DNA from: Peptococcaceae bacterium
Lineage (GTDB): Bacteria; Bacillota; Peptococcia; Peptococcales; Peptococcaceae
Reading direction: 5' to 3'
DNA: 62,225 nucleotides
NCBI GenBank assembly: GCA_017547685.1
Contig: JAFYPD010000068.1
Span: forward strand, 1-62,225
Shown here in pieces: positions 51,582 through 60,411 of this stretch. Below the pieces are notes generated by a model. That model did not search any database. It was given only the letters and a program-made list of their open reading frames with translations, and was not told the DNA's origin. Made by a program: the position numbers and the translations under genes. Position 1 is the first letter of the stretch. Every line of letters begins with the position of its first letter.

Positions 51582-53255
51582 ATGCATATCAGAAATCTTG
51601 TTTCTATGACAAAACAACACGCGATAAAAATAACCGCTGCCGCGCTGACAGGCTGCCTGCTTCTGGCCGCACCGGCACAGGCCGCAGAGCCGTTCACCGA
51701 TGTCCCGGCTGACCACTGGGCGGCTGGCGTGATCGAGGAGCTGCGCACATTGGGTTTCTCTGACGGCATCGGCGATAATCAGTTCGGGCTGGGGCAAACC
51801 ATCACCCGCGCCCAGTTTGCAGCATTTATTGCAAAAGTGCAGGGCTACACTGGCAATTATCCGCAGGCTTATACCGATAACACAGATGCAAACGCCTGGT
51901 ACTACAGTGCGCTGAATGCCATGGCAGCCAACCGGGTGACAAAACCAGACGGCGCCTTTCGTCCGGATGAACCGATTACCCGTGCGGAAATGACAGAAAT
52001 GATGGTTGGGGCGCTGGGCCTTTACGACCTGGGCAGTCAGCTGAATCAGGTTCACTGTCCGTTTACCGATGTGACCGCCCGGAAAGGCTATATCACACTG
52101 GCCAATGAGTTAGAGCTGGCCGGGGGCATGAGCGCCGCCACCTTTGCACCGGAGGCAACGGCGACCCGGGAACAGGCGGCGGCTATGCTGGTTCGTTTAT
52201 ATCACACAAACGAAAAACAGCTGGATGAACTGCACGGCTTCTACGCCATCTCCTCTGCTTCGCAGAGCGGGTTCCTTTCTCAGCTGGACAGCACCGGATT
52301 CGGCTGGGCCCGCTTAACTCTGCAGGATGGTCATGCCGTTGTCAACACAACAGCATCCGGCCAGAATGAATACCGGATTCCAAACGGTTTCACCGAACCG
52401 GTACAGACGGTGCGGCAAACCGGCGGCAAAGCACTGCTCTCTGTTTATGCCGATGATAACAGCGGCCTGCTGAGTCAGATTTTATCCGATGCCGCGCTGC
52501 GCAGGGAAGCGGCACAGCAGATTGCCGGCACAGCTGCCTGTGCAGAGCGCAACGGCGAGAGTACCAGCTTTCACGGCGTTGTAATTGACTTTGAAGCACT
52601 GCGCGCCGGTCAGAAAGCAAACTTCACGTTATTTTTACAGGAGCTGCGCACTGCCGCCGGCAGCAGCCCGATTTATGTAGCGGTGCATCCGGTCATGACG
52701 GGCTCCGCTTATTATGACGGCTACGATTACGCATCCATCGGCCGGATTGCAGACCGGGTGATTCTGATGGCGTACGATTACGACCCTGCCGCATTAAACG
52801 AAACAGAAATGGCGCAGGGCTACACCATGACACCGATGGCGCCGCTGAATCAGGTTTATGTGGCCGTTCAGGCCTGTCTGGACGGCGGCATTCCTGCCGA
52901 TAAACTGCTGCTTGGCTTATCCATGGATACGGTACAGTGGAAGCTGCAGAACGGCGCTGTGATTCACAGTGTACCATACCATCCGGCTTACAGTGCAGTC
53001 AGTGCAAGATTAGCCGCCGGATGTGACATCAGCTATCCGAACTACAGCTATGTGCCTTACGCCAGCTACACAGACACCACCGACAACACCCAGAATATCC
53101 TGTGGTATGAAAATGAACAGTCGGTGGCTGCCAAAGCGGAACTGGCCCGCCTGATGGGGATCCGGGGCTTATCTCTGTGGCGGCTTGGCACCATCCCGAC
53201 CGACAGTGCCAACGGATTAAACATCTGGGCCGCAGTCAATGAGGCAGTGAAGTAA
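51582..53255 (+). CDS. Secreted SLH-domain protein with a glycoside hydrolase 18-like domain
   Basis: A 557-residue exported protein. Signal peptide to about residue 35 (ITAAALTGCLLLAAPAQAAE). Three SLH repeats cover ~36-205 (FTDVPADHWAAGVIEELRTL; YTDNTDANAWYYSALNAMAA; CPFTDVTARKGYITLANELE), which anchor to the cell wall or, in diderm Firmicutes, to outer-envelope polymers. Residues ~215-555 resemble GH18/YaaH: the catalytic strand is FHGVVIDFEAL, with Glu present, and a YVAVHPVMTG strand and RVILMAYDYD follow. The substrate could be spore- or wall-peptidoglycan; enzymatic activity is not certain. Single gene. Confidence 0.87.
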   Translation: MHIRNLVSMTKQHAIKITAAALTGCLLLAAPAQAAEPFTDVPADHWAAGVIEELRTLGFSDGIGDNQFGLGQTITRAQFAAFIAKVQGYTGNYPQAYTDNTDANAWYYSALNAMAANRVTKPDGAFRPDEPITRAEMTEMMVGALGLYDLGSQLNQVHCPFTDVTARKGYITLANELELAGGMSAATFAPEATATREQAAAMLVRLYHTNEKQLDELHGFYAISSASQSGFLSQLDSTGFGWARLTLQDGHAVVNTTASGQNEYRIPNGFTEPVQTVRQTGGKALLSVYADDNSGLLSQILSDAALRREAAQQIAGTAACAERNGESTSFHGVVIDFEALRAGQKANFTLFLQELRTAAGSSPIYVAVHPVMTGSAYYDGYDYASIGRIADRVILMAYDYDPAALNETEMAQGYTMTPMAPLNQVYVAVQACLDGGIPADKLLLGLSMDTVQWKLQNGAVIHSVPYHPAYSAVSARLAAGCDISYPNYSYVPYASYTDTTDNTQNILWYENEQSVAAKAELARLMGIRGLSLWRLGTIPTDSANGLNIWAAVNEAVK

Positions 53256-53365
53256 ATCTTTGATTTTATCAATGCAATATTAACAGATAAACATCTGTAT
53301 ATCAGCATATAATCAATCAATGGAGTTGCCGCTTTTGGCGAGGCGGGCTGTTCAGTACACACTAT

Positions 53366-53857
53366 TCATTTTCTGGCGCATTCGCCGGCTTCGCCACGCA
53401 GAATCTGCAGGCCGTGTTCCAGCTCGTTGATGATATACTCTAAGTTTTCCCGCACAGCTTTCGGGCTGCCCGGCAGATTGATCATCAATGTCCGTTTGCG
53501 AATCCCTGCCACGGCACGGCTCAGCATAGCCCGTTTGGTAATCTGCAGGCTGGCAAGCCGCATGGCTTCCGGTATCCCCGGCACCAGACGCTCTGCCACA
53601 TCCAGTGTAGCTTCCGGTGTCCAGTCCCGCGGCGAAAATCCGGTGCCGCCTGTGGTTAAAATCAAATCCACTGTATATTCATCACAAAGCCGGCGCATTT
53701 CATCGGCCAGCTGTTTACGGTCATCGGGCAGAATCACCTGATGCACAATTTCATAGCCGTTTGCTTCTAAAATTTCGCGGATTACCTGGCCGCTCACATC
53801 TTCCCGCTGGCCCTGTGCGCCTTTATCGCTGGCTGTAATAATGGCTGCCTGAAACAT
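53366..53857 (-). CDS. mogA: Molybdenum cofactor synthesis protein, MogA/MoaB family
   Basis: A 163-residue MogA/MoaB fold protein, the molybdopterin adenylyltransferase step. AAIITASDKGAQGQREDVSG opens it. LILTTGGTGFSPRDWTPEA carries the substrate-binding TTGGTG and Asp. LMINLPGSPKAVRENLEYI ends it. It follows moaC-moaA in the same direction, 20 bases after moaA. MogA and MoaB cannot be separated reliably by eye. Confidence 0.9.
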   Translation of the reverse strand: MFQAAIITASDKGAQGQREDVSGQVIREILEANGYEIVHQVILPDDRKQLADEMRRLCDEYTVDLILTTGGTGFSPRDWTPEATLDVAERLVPGIPEAMRLASLQITKRAMLSRAVAGIRKRTLMINLPGSPKAVRENLEYIINELEHGLQILRGEAGECARK

Positions 53858-53877
53858 TTACATTGCCCCTTTCTCTG

Positions 53878-54858
53878 TCAGCCGCCCACCTGATACATCT
53901 GGCGGGAGTCGGTATCCTGCTGGTCGTCCTCGTAAAAATGATGGGCCGCCGGTTTCTGATAAATAATATTTCGCATAACCTCTGTCAGTTCTTCATCGCT
54001 GGCATTGCCCCGGATAAGCGGCAGTAAATCGCCGCCTTTGTTCTGGTTGAGGCACAGTTTTAAAAACCCGTTCGATGTTAATCGAATCCGGTTGCACTGG
54101 CCGCAGAATTTGTTGTGAATGGCCCCGATAAACCCGATATGCCCTTTAAAATCAGGCAGAGAGTAATATTCGGCAGGGCCGTTGCCTAACGTACCCGCAT
54201 AAGGTGTCATCGGGCCAAAGGCTTCGGTCAGCATGTCCATAATTTCCTCTTTGCTGACTGCGGTATACGCCTGTGCCAGACCGATTGGCATCAGCTCGAT
54301 AAACCGCACCGCCATGGGATAATCCCTGGCCTGTGCCGCCAGCTTGACCAGTTCTTTTTTATTGAACTGTGCAATGGGTACACAGTTGATTTTCAGATTC
54401 TGATAGCGCAGTGCTTTTACTTGTTCAATGCCCGCCATCACGCTGTCAAAATAGTCGCGGCGGGTAATCTGCTGAAAAATATCCCGCTCCACCGTATCTA
54501 AACTCACATTGATACCGTCAATTCCCGCTTCGATTAAACCGCCTGCCAGTTCTTCCAGCAGTACCCCGTTGGTGGTGATGGTCACCTGCTCGATGCCGTC
54601 GATGGCTTTCAGCTGACGCACCAGATCACAGCATCCCAGGCGCACCAGCGGTTCCCCGCCTGTCAGCTTGATTTTGCCAATCCCCAGCTTTGCCAGACAC
54701 CGCACCAGGCGGAGAATTTCCTCGTAAGACAGAATCTCTGTATGGCTGGTATAGTTTTCGATGCCTTCCTCCGGCATACAGTAGGTGCATCGCAGATTGC
54801 AGCGGTCGGTAATGGAGATGCGCACATAATCAATTTCTCTTCCGTACTGGTCCTGCAT
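53878..54858 (-). CDS. moaA: GTP 3',8-cyclase
   Basis: A 326-residue radical-SAM enzyme for the first Moco step, GTP to 3',8-cyclo-H2GTP. The N-terminal cluster is CNLRCTYCMPEEG, and the C-terminal cluster is CGQCNRIRLTSNGFLKLCL. TGGEPLVR is the SAM-binding GGEP. ATG at 54858 with GGGGGTGA upstream; a longer frame overlaps moaC and was rejected. The moaC stop lies inside this ribosome site. Confidence 0.95.
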   Translation of the reverse strand: MQDQYGREIDYVRISITDRCNLRCTYCMPEEGIENYTSHTEILSYEEILRLVRCLAKLGIGKIKLTGGEPLVRLGCCDLVRQLKAIDGIEQVTITTNGVLLEELAGGLIEAGIDGINVSLDTVERDIFQQITRRDYFDSVMAGIEQVKALRYQNLKINCVPIAQFNKKELVKLAAQARDYPMAVRFIELMPIGLAQAYTAVSKEEIMDMLTEAFGPMTPYAGTLGNGPAEYYSLPDFKGHIGFIGAIHNKFCGQCNRIRLTSNGFLKLCLNQNKGGDLLPLIRGNASDEELTEVMRNIIYQKPAAHHFYEDDQQDTDSRQMYQVGG

Positions 54859-54863
54859 AGTTT

Positions 54864-55358
54864 TCACCCCCGCTGCACATTTGGATTGATAAAGGTTCCG
54901 CTCTTGCCGCCCGATTTCTGTTCCAGATGAATCTCGCCCATCTCCATGGTTTTGTCGATGGCTTTGCACATATCATAGATGGTCAGCAATGTGACATTGA
55001 CTGCAGTCAGCGCCTCCATCTCCACGCCGGTCTGGCCGTTTACTTTTACCGTGGCAATGGCTTTTACAGATAGGTCTTCCGGCAGAAGTTCAAAGTCCAC
55101 GGTACATTTGGTTAACAGCAGCGGATGGCACATGGGAATCAGCTCGTGGGTTTTCTTGGCTGCCATAATCCCGGCCACCCGGGCCACACCCAGCACGTCG
55201 CCTTTTTTCACAGAGCCTTGCACAATGGCATCGTATACCGCCTGATTTACTTTTATTTTCCCGCTGGCAACGGCTATCCGGTGGGTTGCCGCCTTTTCGC
55301 TCACATCCACCATCACCGCATTGCCTTGGCTGTCAAAATGGGTTAATCCGTTGTCCAT
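54864..55358 (-). CDS. moaC: Cyclic pyranopterin monophosphate synthase
   Basis: A 164-residue Moa[39 protein letters not shown] and [23 protein letters not shown] (the conserved active-site blocks, with the DMCKA lysine) are present. It follows a structured non-coding element by about 107 bases. It is the first gene of moaC-moaA-mogA; no molybdenum enzyme or moaD/E is in the window. Confidence 0.95.
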   Translation of the reverse strand: MDNGLTHFDSQGNAVMVDVSEKAATHRIAVASGKIKVNQAVYDAIVQGSVKKGDVLGVARVAGIMAAKKTHELIPMCHPLLLTKCTVDFELLPEDLSVKAIATVKVNGQTGVEMEALTAVNVTLLTIYDMCKAIDKTMEMGEIHLEQKSGGKSGTFINPNVQRG

Positions 55359-55465
55359 ATCCTGATCCCTCGCAAATTGATATCATTCTGAATCTTATCT
55401 TACCCGGTTGACAGGTAAATTGCAACTGTTTCGCGCAGATTTCATTGTGATGTAATTATCAGGCA

Positions 55466-55627
55466 GATAAATACGTACGGCAGCTACCTTGCTTACCCCG
55501 CTAAAGCCGGGCATTTTTGCCATCCGTCCACCGTTTACAGACTTTGTCTGCAACGGTGTGGACGTCTGACAAAAAAGCTCCGTTTTAATGCGGACGAATC
55601 AGCAATGGTAGCTGCCTACCGTTATTT
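55466..55627. repeat. Structured element, copy A (relative of 60588-60775)
   Basis: Read on the minus strand: outer stem GGCAGCTACC-ATTGCT (55601-55616) with AGCAA-GGTAGCTGCC (55479-55493), and ends AAATAACG and CGTATTTATC. Inside are hairpin 1 with loop CATTAAAA between GTCCG and CGGA, hairpin 2 of GTCCACACCGTT with AACGGTGGAC, a small GGCAAAAATGCC hairpin and CGGCTTTAGC. Copy B has the same order with different but compensating stem bases. Placed between the gene at 55750 and moaC. Confidence 0.6.
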
Positions 55628-55664
55628 TTGGCAAAGATGAACAATCAAGGAGATGTCCTGCATG

Positions 55665-55715
55665 CCCGACGCCTTTCTGGTCGGGTAAACAGAAGAGTTT
55701 ATACTTCTGCGCTGC
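55665..55715 (-). terminator. Two hairpins after the exported-protein gene
   Basis: On the minus strand CAGAAG/CTTCTG (55690-55709) follows the gene at 55750 by about 35 bases and precedes a GTCGGG/CCCGAC hairpin (55665-55685). The first is a near-identical copy of the terminator at 24877-24905. Confidence 0.5.
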
Positions 55716-55749
55716 CGGATAATCGTTAGCTGACATACATATCACGTTC

Positions 55750-56391
55750 TTATTCGTTGAATGTCACGGTTACCAGAATATCCAGCAGATTATCGCCTGC
55801 CTCATCTTCTGGTATTGTTTCCGGTATTTCGTTCAAATAATTGTCTAAATTTGTCATGGTAAGGCTGGAATCATGATTATAGGCTAACAGCAGAATCGGT
55901 ATTTCTTTCCCGGTCTGAATCTGCTGACAGGTATCCAGAAAATCATAGCCCCAGCTCAAACCCTCCATGTCTTCAATTTCATCCAGCGTCATTGGAAATT
56001 CTGCAATCCCTGCACAGTGAATCCGAAATACAATATCGCTCTTATTCAGACAGTGGATACTCATCATTCCACTTAAACGGTCAACCGGTTCCCGTTCTTC
56101 GCCGATGGAAATGCCAAATTTATCCCGCATCAGCCAGCGTCCATTCTCCAGCTGGTACACGCGAACCAGCATATCAACAGCCTCTTCCGGCGCATGAAAC
56201 TGATACATCATAGCATTAGAACCAGTATAAATTCCAAACTCTCGTAAAAGCGATTTATCCTGTTCCGTAAATTCATACGGCCGGAACCCCTCTTGTATTA
56301 ACATCTGCTTTGCAGCTGGCTGCGTAAATGCACAGAAACACATAGAGAGAATCAGAATCACAACCGATATTTGAATGCTGTATTTTCGCAT
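55750..56391 (-). CDS. Hypothetical exported or membrane-anchored protein
   Basis: A 213-residue protein with a basic start and one hydrophobic segment (ISVVILILSMCFCAFTQPA) that fits a signal anchor or signal peptide. The rest is soluble and acidic (EFTEQDKSLLREFGIYTG; YQLENGRWLMRDKFGISIGE; DEAGDNLLDILVTVTFNE). I recognise no family with confidence. The ATG at 56391 has AAGGAGGG upstream. Single gene beside the palindrome at 56436. Confidence 0.7.
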   Translation of the reverse strand: MRKYSIQISVVILILSMCFCAFTQPAAKQMLIQEGFRPYEFTEQDKSLLREFGIYTGSNAMMYQFHAPEEAVDMLVRVYQLENGRWLMRDKFGISIGEEREPVDRLSGMMSIHCLNKSDIVFRIHCAGIAEFPMTLDEIEDMEGLSWGYDFLDTCQQIQTGKEIPILLLAYNHDSSLTMTNLDNYLNEIPETIPEDEAGDNLLDILVTVTFNE

Positions 56392-56435
56392 AATGTCCCT
56401 CCTTGCTGCACGCAATACAAATTACAGAAAACACC

Positions 56436-56559
56436 AGACGCGACGGAAAATTTTCGTAGAACAAGGCGGCTTTTGATTTTTTGAGCGACGCGTACTAGAG
56501 GTACGCAAGGCGAAAAAAATCAAAAACAACGCAGTTATGCGGAAATTTGCCTAGCGTCT
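56436..56559. mobile_element. Palindromic MITE-like element at the deoC 3' end
   Basis: About 124 bases folding as one imperfect inverted repeat. Ends are AGACGC (56436-56441) and GCGTCT (56554-56559); arms of ~45 bases share GGAAAATTT, GTT and GATTTTTT; and there is a perfect central hairpin GCGTAC-N5-GTACGC (56490-56506). Its right end supplies the last codons and stop of deoC. Too short to encode a protein. Confidence 0.6.
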
Positions 56560-57198
56560 CAAAAGAGCGCTGCTGCCCAGTCGATCTGCCCCCGCCTCCA
56601 TCATCTTCTCCGCATCTTCCACACTCCGGATGCCGCCGGCCGCTTTGATCTTCACATCGGCGCCGCATTCTCTGCGGAAGAGTGCGACGTCTTCCACGGC
56701 GGCACCGCCGGAGCCAAAACCGGTGCTGGTTTTGATATAATCTGCGCCCGATTCGGTCACGATATGACACAGTTTTACTTTTTCTTCCTCGGTCAGGAAG
56801 CAGGTTTCCACAATCACCTTCAGCACCCGATTGCCGCAGGCCTGTTTCAGCGCTTTGATTTCGTGGGCCACGCGGGCAAAGCTGCCGTTTTTCACATCGC
56901 ACAGGTTAATCACCATATCAATTTCCTCTGCACCGCTGGCCAGTGCCTCCTGGGTTTCCACCAGTTTCACCAGCGTGGTCTGATAGCCGTTCGGGAACCC
57001 GATAACGGTACAGATTTTCATCCTGCCCTCTACATAATCGGCGGCCTGTTTCACATAGCACGGCGGAATGCATACCGATGCCGCCCCGCCCAGGATAGCT
57101 TCGTCACATACTTTCTGCACCGATGCCCAGTCGGCTGTCTGTTTCAGCTGTGTATGGTCAATATGGGTATAAATTTCGTTCAATTCCATAGTTCTCAA
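56551..57198 (-). CDS. deoC: Deoxyribose-phosphate aldolase
   Basis: A 215-residue class I aldolase splitting 2-deoxyribose-5-phosphate into acetaldehyde and glyceraldehyde-3-phosphate. The Schiff-base lysine is in ADYIKTSTGFGSGGA, the Lys-Ile pair in VKIKAAGGIRSVEDAEKM, and the early Asp in EEIDMVINLCDVKNG. The C-terminus ends DRLGSSALLRR. The last few codons lie in a palindromic element, whereas family members usually continue with a short GV(K)IV-type tail, so the end was probably rewritten by insertion. No other deo gene is nearby. Confidence 0.93.
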   Translation of the reverse strand: MRTMELNEIYTHIDHTQLKQTADWASVQKVCDEAILGGAASVCIPPCYVKQAADYVEGRMKICTVIGFPNGYQTTLVKLVETQEALASGAEEIDMVINLCDVKNGSFARVAHEIKALKQACGNRVLKVIVETCFLTEEEKVKLCHIVTESGADYIKTSTGFGSGGAAVEDVALFRRECGADVKIKAAGGIRSVEDAEKMMEAGADRLGSSALLRR

Positions 57199-57244
57199 CC
57201 TCGCTTTTCTTTGAATCTGCTTTTCATGAAATCAAATCTGCTCT

Positions 57245-57949
57245 TCATTCAATCTGCTGCAACAGGTTCAATTCTTCTCCGGTCAGCTCCCGGCAGGTGC
57301 CCGGCTCTAAATCATCGGGCAGATACAAATCGCCCATGGCCAGCCGGTGCAGTTCCACCACTTTTGCCCCGTAGCAGCCAAACATACGCTTAATCTGATG
57401 ATAGCGGCCTTCTTTCAAGGTTACCTCCGCTGTTTTCTCGCCGGTGATGACCAGATTTGCCTCTTTGCACACGCCGTCGTTCAGCTCCACGCCCGCCCGG
57501 AACCCGGCAGCCATCTCTTCCGTTACCGGGATATCCAGCTCCACCTGATAAATTTTCTGCACATGTTTTTTCGGTGCCAGAATATTGTGGGCCATCACCC
57601 CGTCGTCGGTGATAATCATCAGCCCGGTGGTGTCTCTATCCAGCCGGCCTGCCGGAAACATGCCGCGCCCCTGGTATTCCTCCGGCACCAGTTCCAGCAC
57701 AGTCTGATGCTCTTTATCCTCGGTGGCCGACACATAGCCTTTCGGTTTGTTCAGCATCAGATACACATGTTTTTTTACCGTGATATCCGCACCGTCGATG
57801 GCGATGCGGCTTTTCTCCGGGTCCGCCTTCACGCTGGATGATTGAATCACCTCGCCGTCCACCGTCACCCGCCGCTTTGCAATCAGCCCTTTCACATCGC
57901 TGCGGGAATAGTTCCCCTGCGATGCGATAATTTTATCAATCCTTTCCAA
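57245..57949 (-). CDS. Pseudouridine synthase, RsuA/RluB/E/F family
   Basis: A 234-residue enzyme with an N-terminal S4 RNA-binding domain (RIDKIIASQGNYSRSDVKGL) and the catalytic Asp in AGRLDRDTTGLMIITDDG. KVVELHRLAMGDLYL is the RsuA-like C-terminal block. Such proteins modify a single 16S (RsuA, U516) or 23S site. RsuA is favoured by length and motif but not proven. Own promoter upstream. Confidence 0.9.
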   Translation of the reverse strand: MERIDKIIASQGNYSRSDVKGLIAKRRVTVDGEVIQSSSVKADPEKSRIAIDGADITVKKHVYLMLNKPKGYVSATEDKEHQTVLELVPEEYQGRGMFPAGRLDRDTTGLMIITDDGVMAHNILAPKKHVQKIYQVELDIPVTEEMAAGFRAGVELNDGVCKEANLVITGEKTAEVTLKEGRYHQIKRMFGCYGAKVVELHRLAMGDLYLPDDLEPGTCRELTGEELNLLQQIE

Positions 57950-57981
57950 CCGAACAGCCCCTCTCTGTTGCCTTTTTTATC

Positions 57982-58064
57982 ATTATACCTTATCGGCAGC
58001 CCGTTGCCAATGCAAGATATCCAATGCAAGGATATAGACAATTCCGGTGTCCAGGTGCTATAAT
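57982..58064. promoter_or_regulatory. Divergent promoters with a tandem 14-15 bp repeat
   Basis: Minus: TTGGCA (58005-58010), 17 bases, TATAAT (57982-57987), for the pseudouridine synthase. Plus: TAGACA (58035-58040), 18 bases, extended TGC-TATAAT (58059-58064), for the NSS transporter. Between and overlapping both -35 boxes is a tandem repeat, CCAATGCAAGATAT (58007-58020) then CCAATGCAAGGATAT (58021-58035). Confidence 0.7.
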
Positions 58065-58171
58065 ATTCAAGCTATTGATTATTATGTTCAAAGAGATTCG
58101 TGTGAAAAACAATCACTACATTTCTCATGATGATTTGTGCCGCAAGTGTCAGCGGCGGAATGGAGATTTCT

Positions 58172-59494
58172 ATGAAAAAACGTGATTCTTTTGCAACCCG
58201 GTTCGGCTTTATCATCGCCTGCATCGGTTCTGCCGTAGGGATGGGCAACCTGTGGCTGTTCCCCACCAGAGTGTCGCTGTACGGCGGCGGTTCGTTCCTG
58301 ATTCCCTATTTCATTTTTGTTGTGCTGATTGCATCCACCGGTGTAATCGGGGAGATGGCATTCGGCCGCGCTGCACGGTCCGGCCCGGTCAACGCATTCG
58401 GGGCTGCTGCCGAGCGGAAAGGCATGCGCAAACTGGGCGAAACGCTGGGGCTGATTCCAGCCGTCGGTTCGCTGGCTATGGCCATCGGATACACCGTTGT
58501 GATGGGCTGGATTCTCAAATACACCGTGGGCACCTTCACCGGTTCCACCCTGGCTTCCTCTGATGTAGACGGTTACTCCGCTGCATTCGTCGGCATGGCA
58601 AGTGCCTTCGGCAACAATTTCTGGCAGATTGCCGCACTGGCCATCTGTATTGCCATTATGATGCTGGGCATCGGCAAAGGCATTGAAAAAGCCAACAAAA
58701 TCATGATGCCGTTATTCTTTGTACTGTTCATTGGTCTGGCTGTCTATATCGCATTCCAGCCGGGTGCGGCGGAAGGTTATAACTATATCTTCCGTGCAGA
58801 CCCTGCGGCACTGGCCAACCCGATGACCTGGATTTACGCGCTGGGGCAGGCGTTCTTCTCCCTGTCCATCGCCGGCAACGGCACCATCATTTACGGTTCC
58901 TATCTGTCGGATAACGAGGATATCCCTGCATCGGCAGCCCGCGTGGCTCTGTTCGACACCATGGCAGCCTGCCTGGCGGCGCTGGTTATCATTCCGGCCA
59001 TGGCTACTGCCGGCACCCGGCTGAACCAGGGCGGCCCGGGGCTGATGTTTATCTTCCTGCCGAACCTGTTCCACACCATGCCGGGCGGTTCGCTGTTTGC
59101 CATTATCTTCTTTGTGGCAGTGCTGTTTGCAGGCATGACATCGCTGTTAAACCTGTATGAAACACCGATTGCAACCCTGCAGGAGAAACTGGGGCTCAGC
59201 CGTGTGAAAGCATGCCTGGCTGCCGGTGTGTTCGGGGCTGCTGTTTCCATCTGTATTCAGGGCATCGTATCCGGCTGGATGGATGTGCTGTCCATCTATA
59301 TCTGCCCGTTAGGTGCAGGGCTGGCGGCCATCATGTTCTTCTGGTTCTGCGGGAAAGACTATGTGGAAAAGGAAGTCAGCAAAGGCCGCAGCAAACCAAT
59401 CGGCGGCTGGTACTATCCGCTTTGTAAATATGTATTATGCCCGATCTGCTTCCTGGTACTGATTTTAGGTGCTTTCAACGGCGGCATTGGTTAA
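58172..59494 (+). CDS. Sodium-dependent NSS-family symporter
   Basis: A 440-residue neurotransmitter:sodium symporter family protein with 11-12 hydrophobic helices. The family start is FATRFGFIIACIGSAVGMGN-LWLFPTRV, with Na+ and substrate residues in helix 1. GQAFFSLSIAGNGTIIYGSY and SLLNLYETPIATL match helices 6 and 8. The substrate (an amino acid or amine) cannot be named. The ATG at 58172 has GGAG upstream; upstream in-frame starts lack a site. Its 3' end overlaps the convergent amidase gene by 30 bases. Confidence 0.9.
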   Translation: MKKRDSFATRFGFIIACIGSAVGMGNLWLFPTRVSLYGGGSFLIPYFIFVVLIASTGVIGEMAFGRAARSGPVNAFGAAAERKGMRKLGETLGLIPAVGSLAMAIGYTVVMGWILKYTVGTFTGSTLASSDVDGYSAAFVGMASAFGNNFWQIAALAICIAIMMLGIGKGIEKANKIMMPLFFVLFIGLAVYIAFQPGAAEGYNYIFRADPAALANPMTWIYALGQAFFSLSIAGNGTIIYGSYLSDNEDIPASAARVALFDTMAACLAALVIIPAMATAGTRLNQGGPGLMFIFLPNLFHTMPGGSLFAIIFFVAVLFAGMTSLLNLYETPIATLQEKLGLSRVKACLAAGVFGAAVSICIQGIVSGWMDVLSIYICPLGAGLAAIMFFWFCGKDYVEKEVSKGRSKPIGGWYYPLCKYVLCPICFLVLILGAFNGGIG

Positions 59495-60343
59495 TACATC
59501 CAGCCCTGCCATCACCCTGTCCATATCGGTTGTATACTCGCTGTTTTTCACTAACCGGTTCTGCACACCGCTCTCGGTGTAAGATTCCGGCGGATAGAGC
59601 AGAATCTTTTTTGCAGCCTCCTCATAATACACCGCCAGCCCCAGGCTTTTTGCCATCTGGCGCAGATGTACATAGTGACTGCCGTTTACCAGCACCGCCG
59701 GGCAGACATAATCCTTTACGCTGTCATCCGCACCCACTACCTGATACCGCAGCGATACACTTCCGTCCGGTATATAGGCGATACCGTAATACTCCAGAAT
59801 AGACCGCACATAGGCTCTGCTCAGTTTTTCCAGCTGTTCCGGCTGGCTGTACCATAACGCATTCGGCCCGTCAAGGAAGAAATTCTCCACCAGAATACAG
59901 GGCGCCTGCACCTGATTCAGCCAGCCCAGGCTGCGGTCTGTCTTTAACCCGCGGGTGTCCGCGCCCAGATATTTGCACACGTTGGTATCAAACAATCGGG
60001 CCAACTCCATGGAGGGTTTGCTGTGTTCCCACGGCTCCAGCTGATAATACACCTCAAAGCCCGTGCCCCCGCCTGCGTTGGTGTGAAGCTCCACTGCAAA
60101 GTCGGGCGCATAAGCATTGCACTCGGCAATTTCCTCTTTCAGGCGGTCCTCCTCGTCCACACTGCGGGACAGTTTTACCTGCACCCCGTGCCTGCGTAAA
60201 TCGGTCTGCATCAGAAGGGCAACGGAGAGATTAATGCCCGCCTCCGTCAAGCCCAGTTTGTGATTCACCGCCCCCGGGTCCGTGCCGCCATGCCCCACAC
60301 CGATGAATATCCGCAGCGGATTGCGATTGTAATTGCGTGTCAT
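59465..60343 (-). CDS. N-acetylmuramoyl-L-alanine amidase (Amidase_3) with a stalk-type C-terminus
   Basis: A 292-residue zinc amidase. The N-terminal Amidase_3 domain has IGVGHGGTDPGAVNHKLG (His and Glu-binding site), VKLSRSVDEEDRLKEEI, DFAVELHTNAGGGTGFEVYY and CILVENFFLDGPN. Residues ~215-275 (VNGSHYVHLRQMAKSLGLAV) resemble a copper-amine-oxidase-N / stalk domain. No signal peptide, as in phage-type endolysins, so export would need the holin upstream. ATG at 60343 with AGGAGG. Overlaps NSS by 30 bases. Confidence 0.9.
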   Translation of the reverse strand: MTRNYNRNPLRIFIGVGHGGTDPGAVNHKLGLTEAGINLSVALLMQTDLRRHGVQVKLSRSVDEEDRLKEEIAECNAYAPDFAVELHTNAGGGTGFEVYYQLEPWEHSKPSMELARLFDTNVCKYLGADTRGLKTDRSLGWLNQVQAPCILVENFFLDGPNALWYSQPEQLEKLSRAYVRSILEYYGIAYIPDGSVSLRYQVVGADDSVKDYVCPAVLVNGSHYVHLRQMAKSLGLAVYYEEAAKKILLYPPESYTESGVQNRLVKNSEYTTDMDRVMAGLDVLTNAAVEST

Positions 60344-60411
60344 ATGCTTCCTCCTTTTCTGTTGATATGTATAGTTACAGAGCCATCCAGCCATGTTTTG
60401 TATGAAGCGGT

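Noticed and set aside
54859..54969. 37 extra codons at the start of MoaA
   Set aside because: They lie inside moaC and lack similarity to MoaA; the ATG at 54858 has a strong ribosome site.
55466..55627. Element A as a molybdenum-cofactor riboswitch upstream of moaC
   Set aside because: It lies in the right place, but a second copy sits beside holin and amidase genes in the opposite orientation, and I cannot match the known Moco motif. A repeat is the simpler reading.
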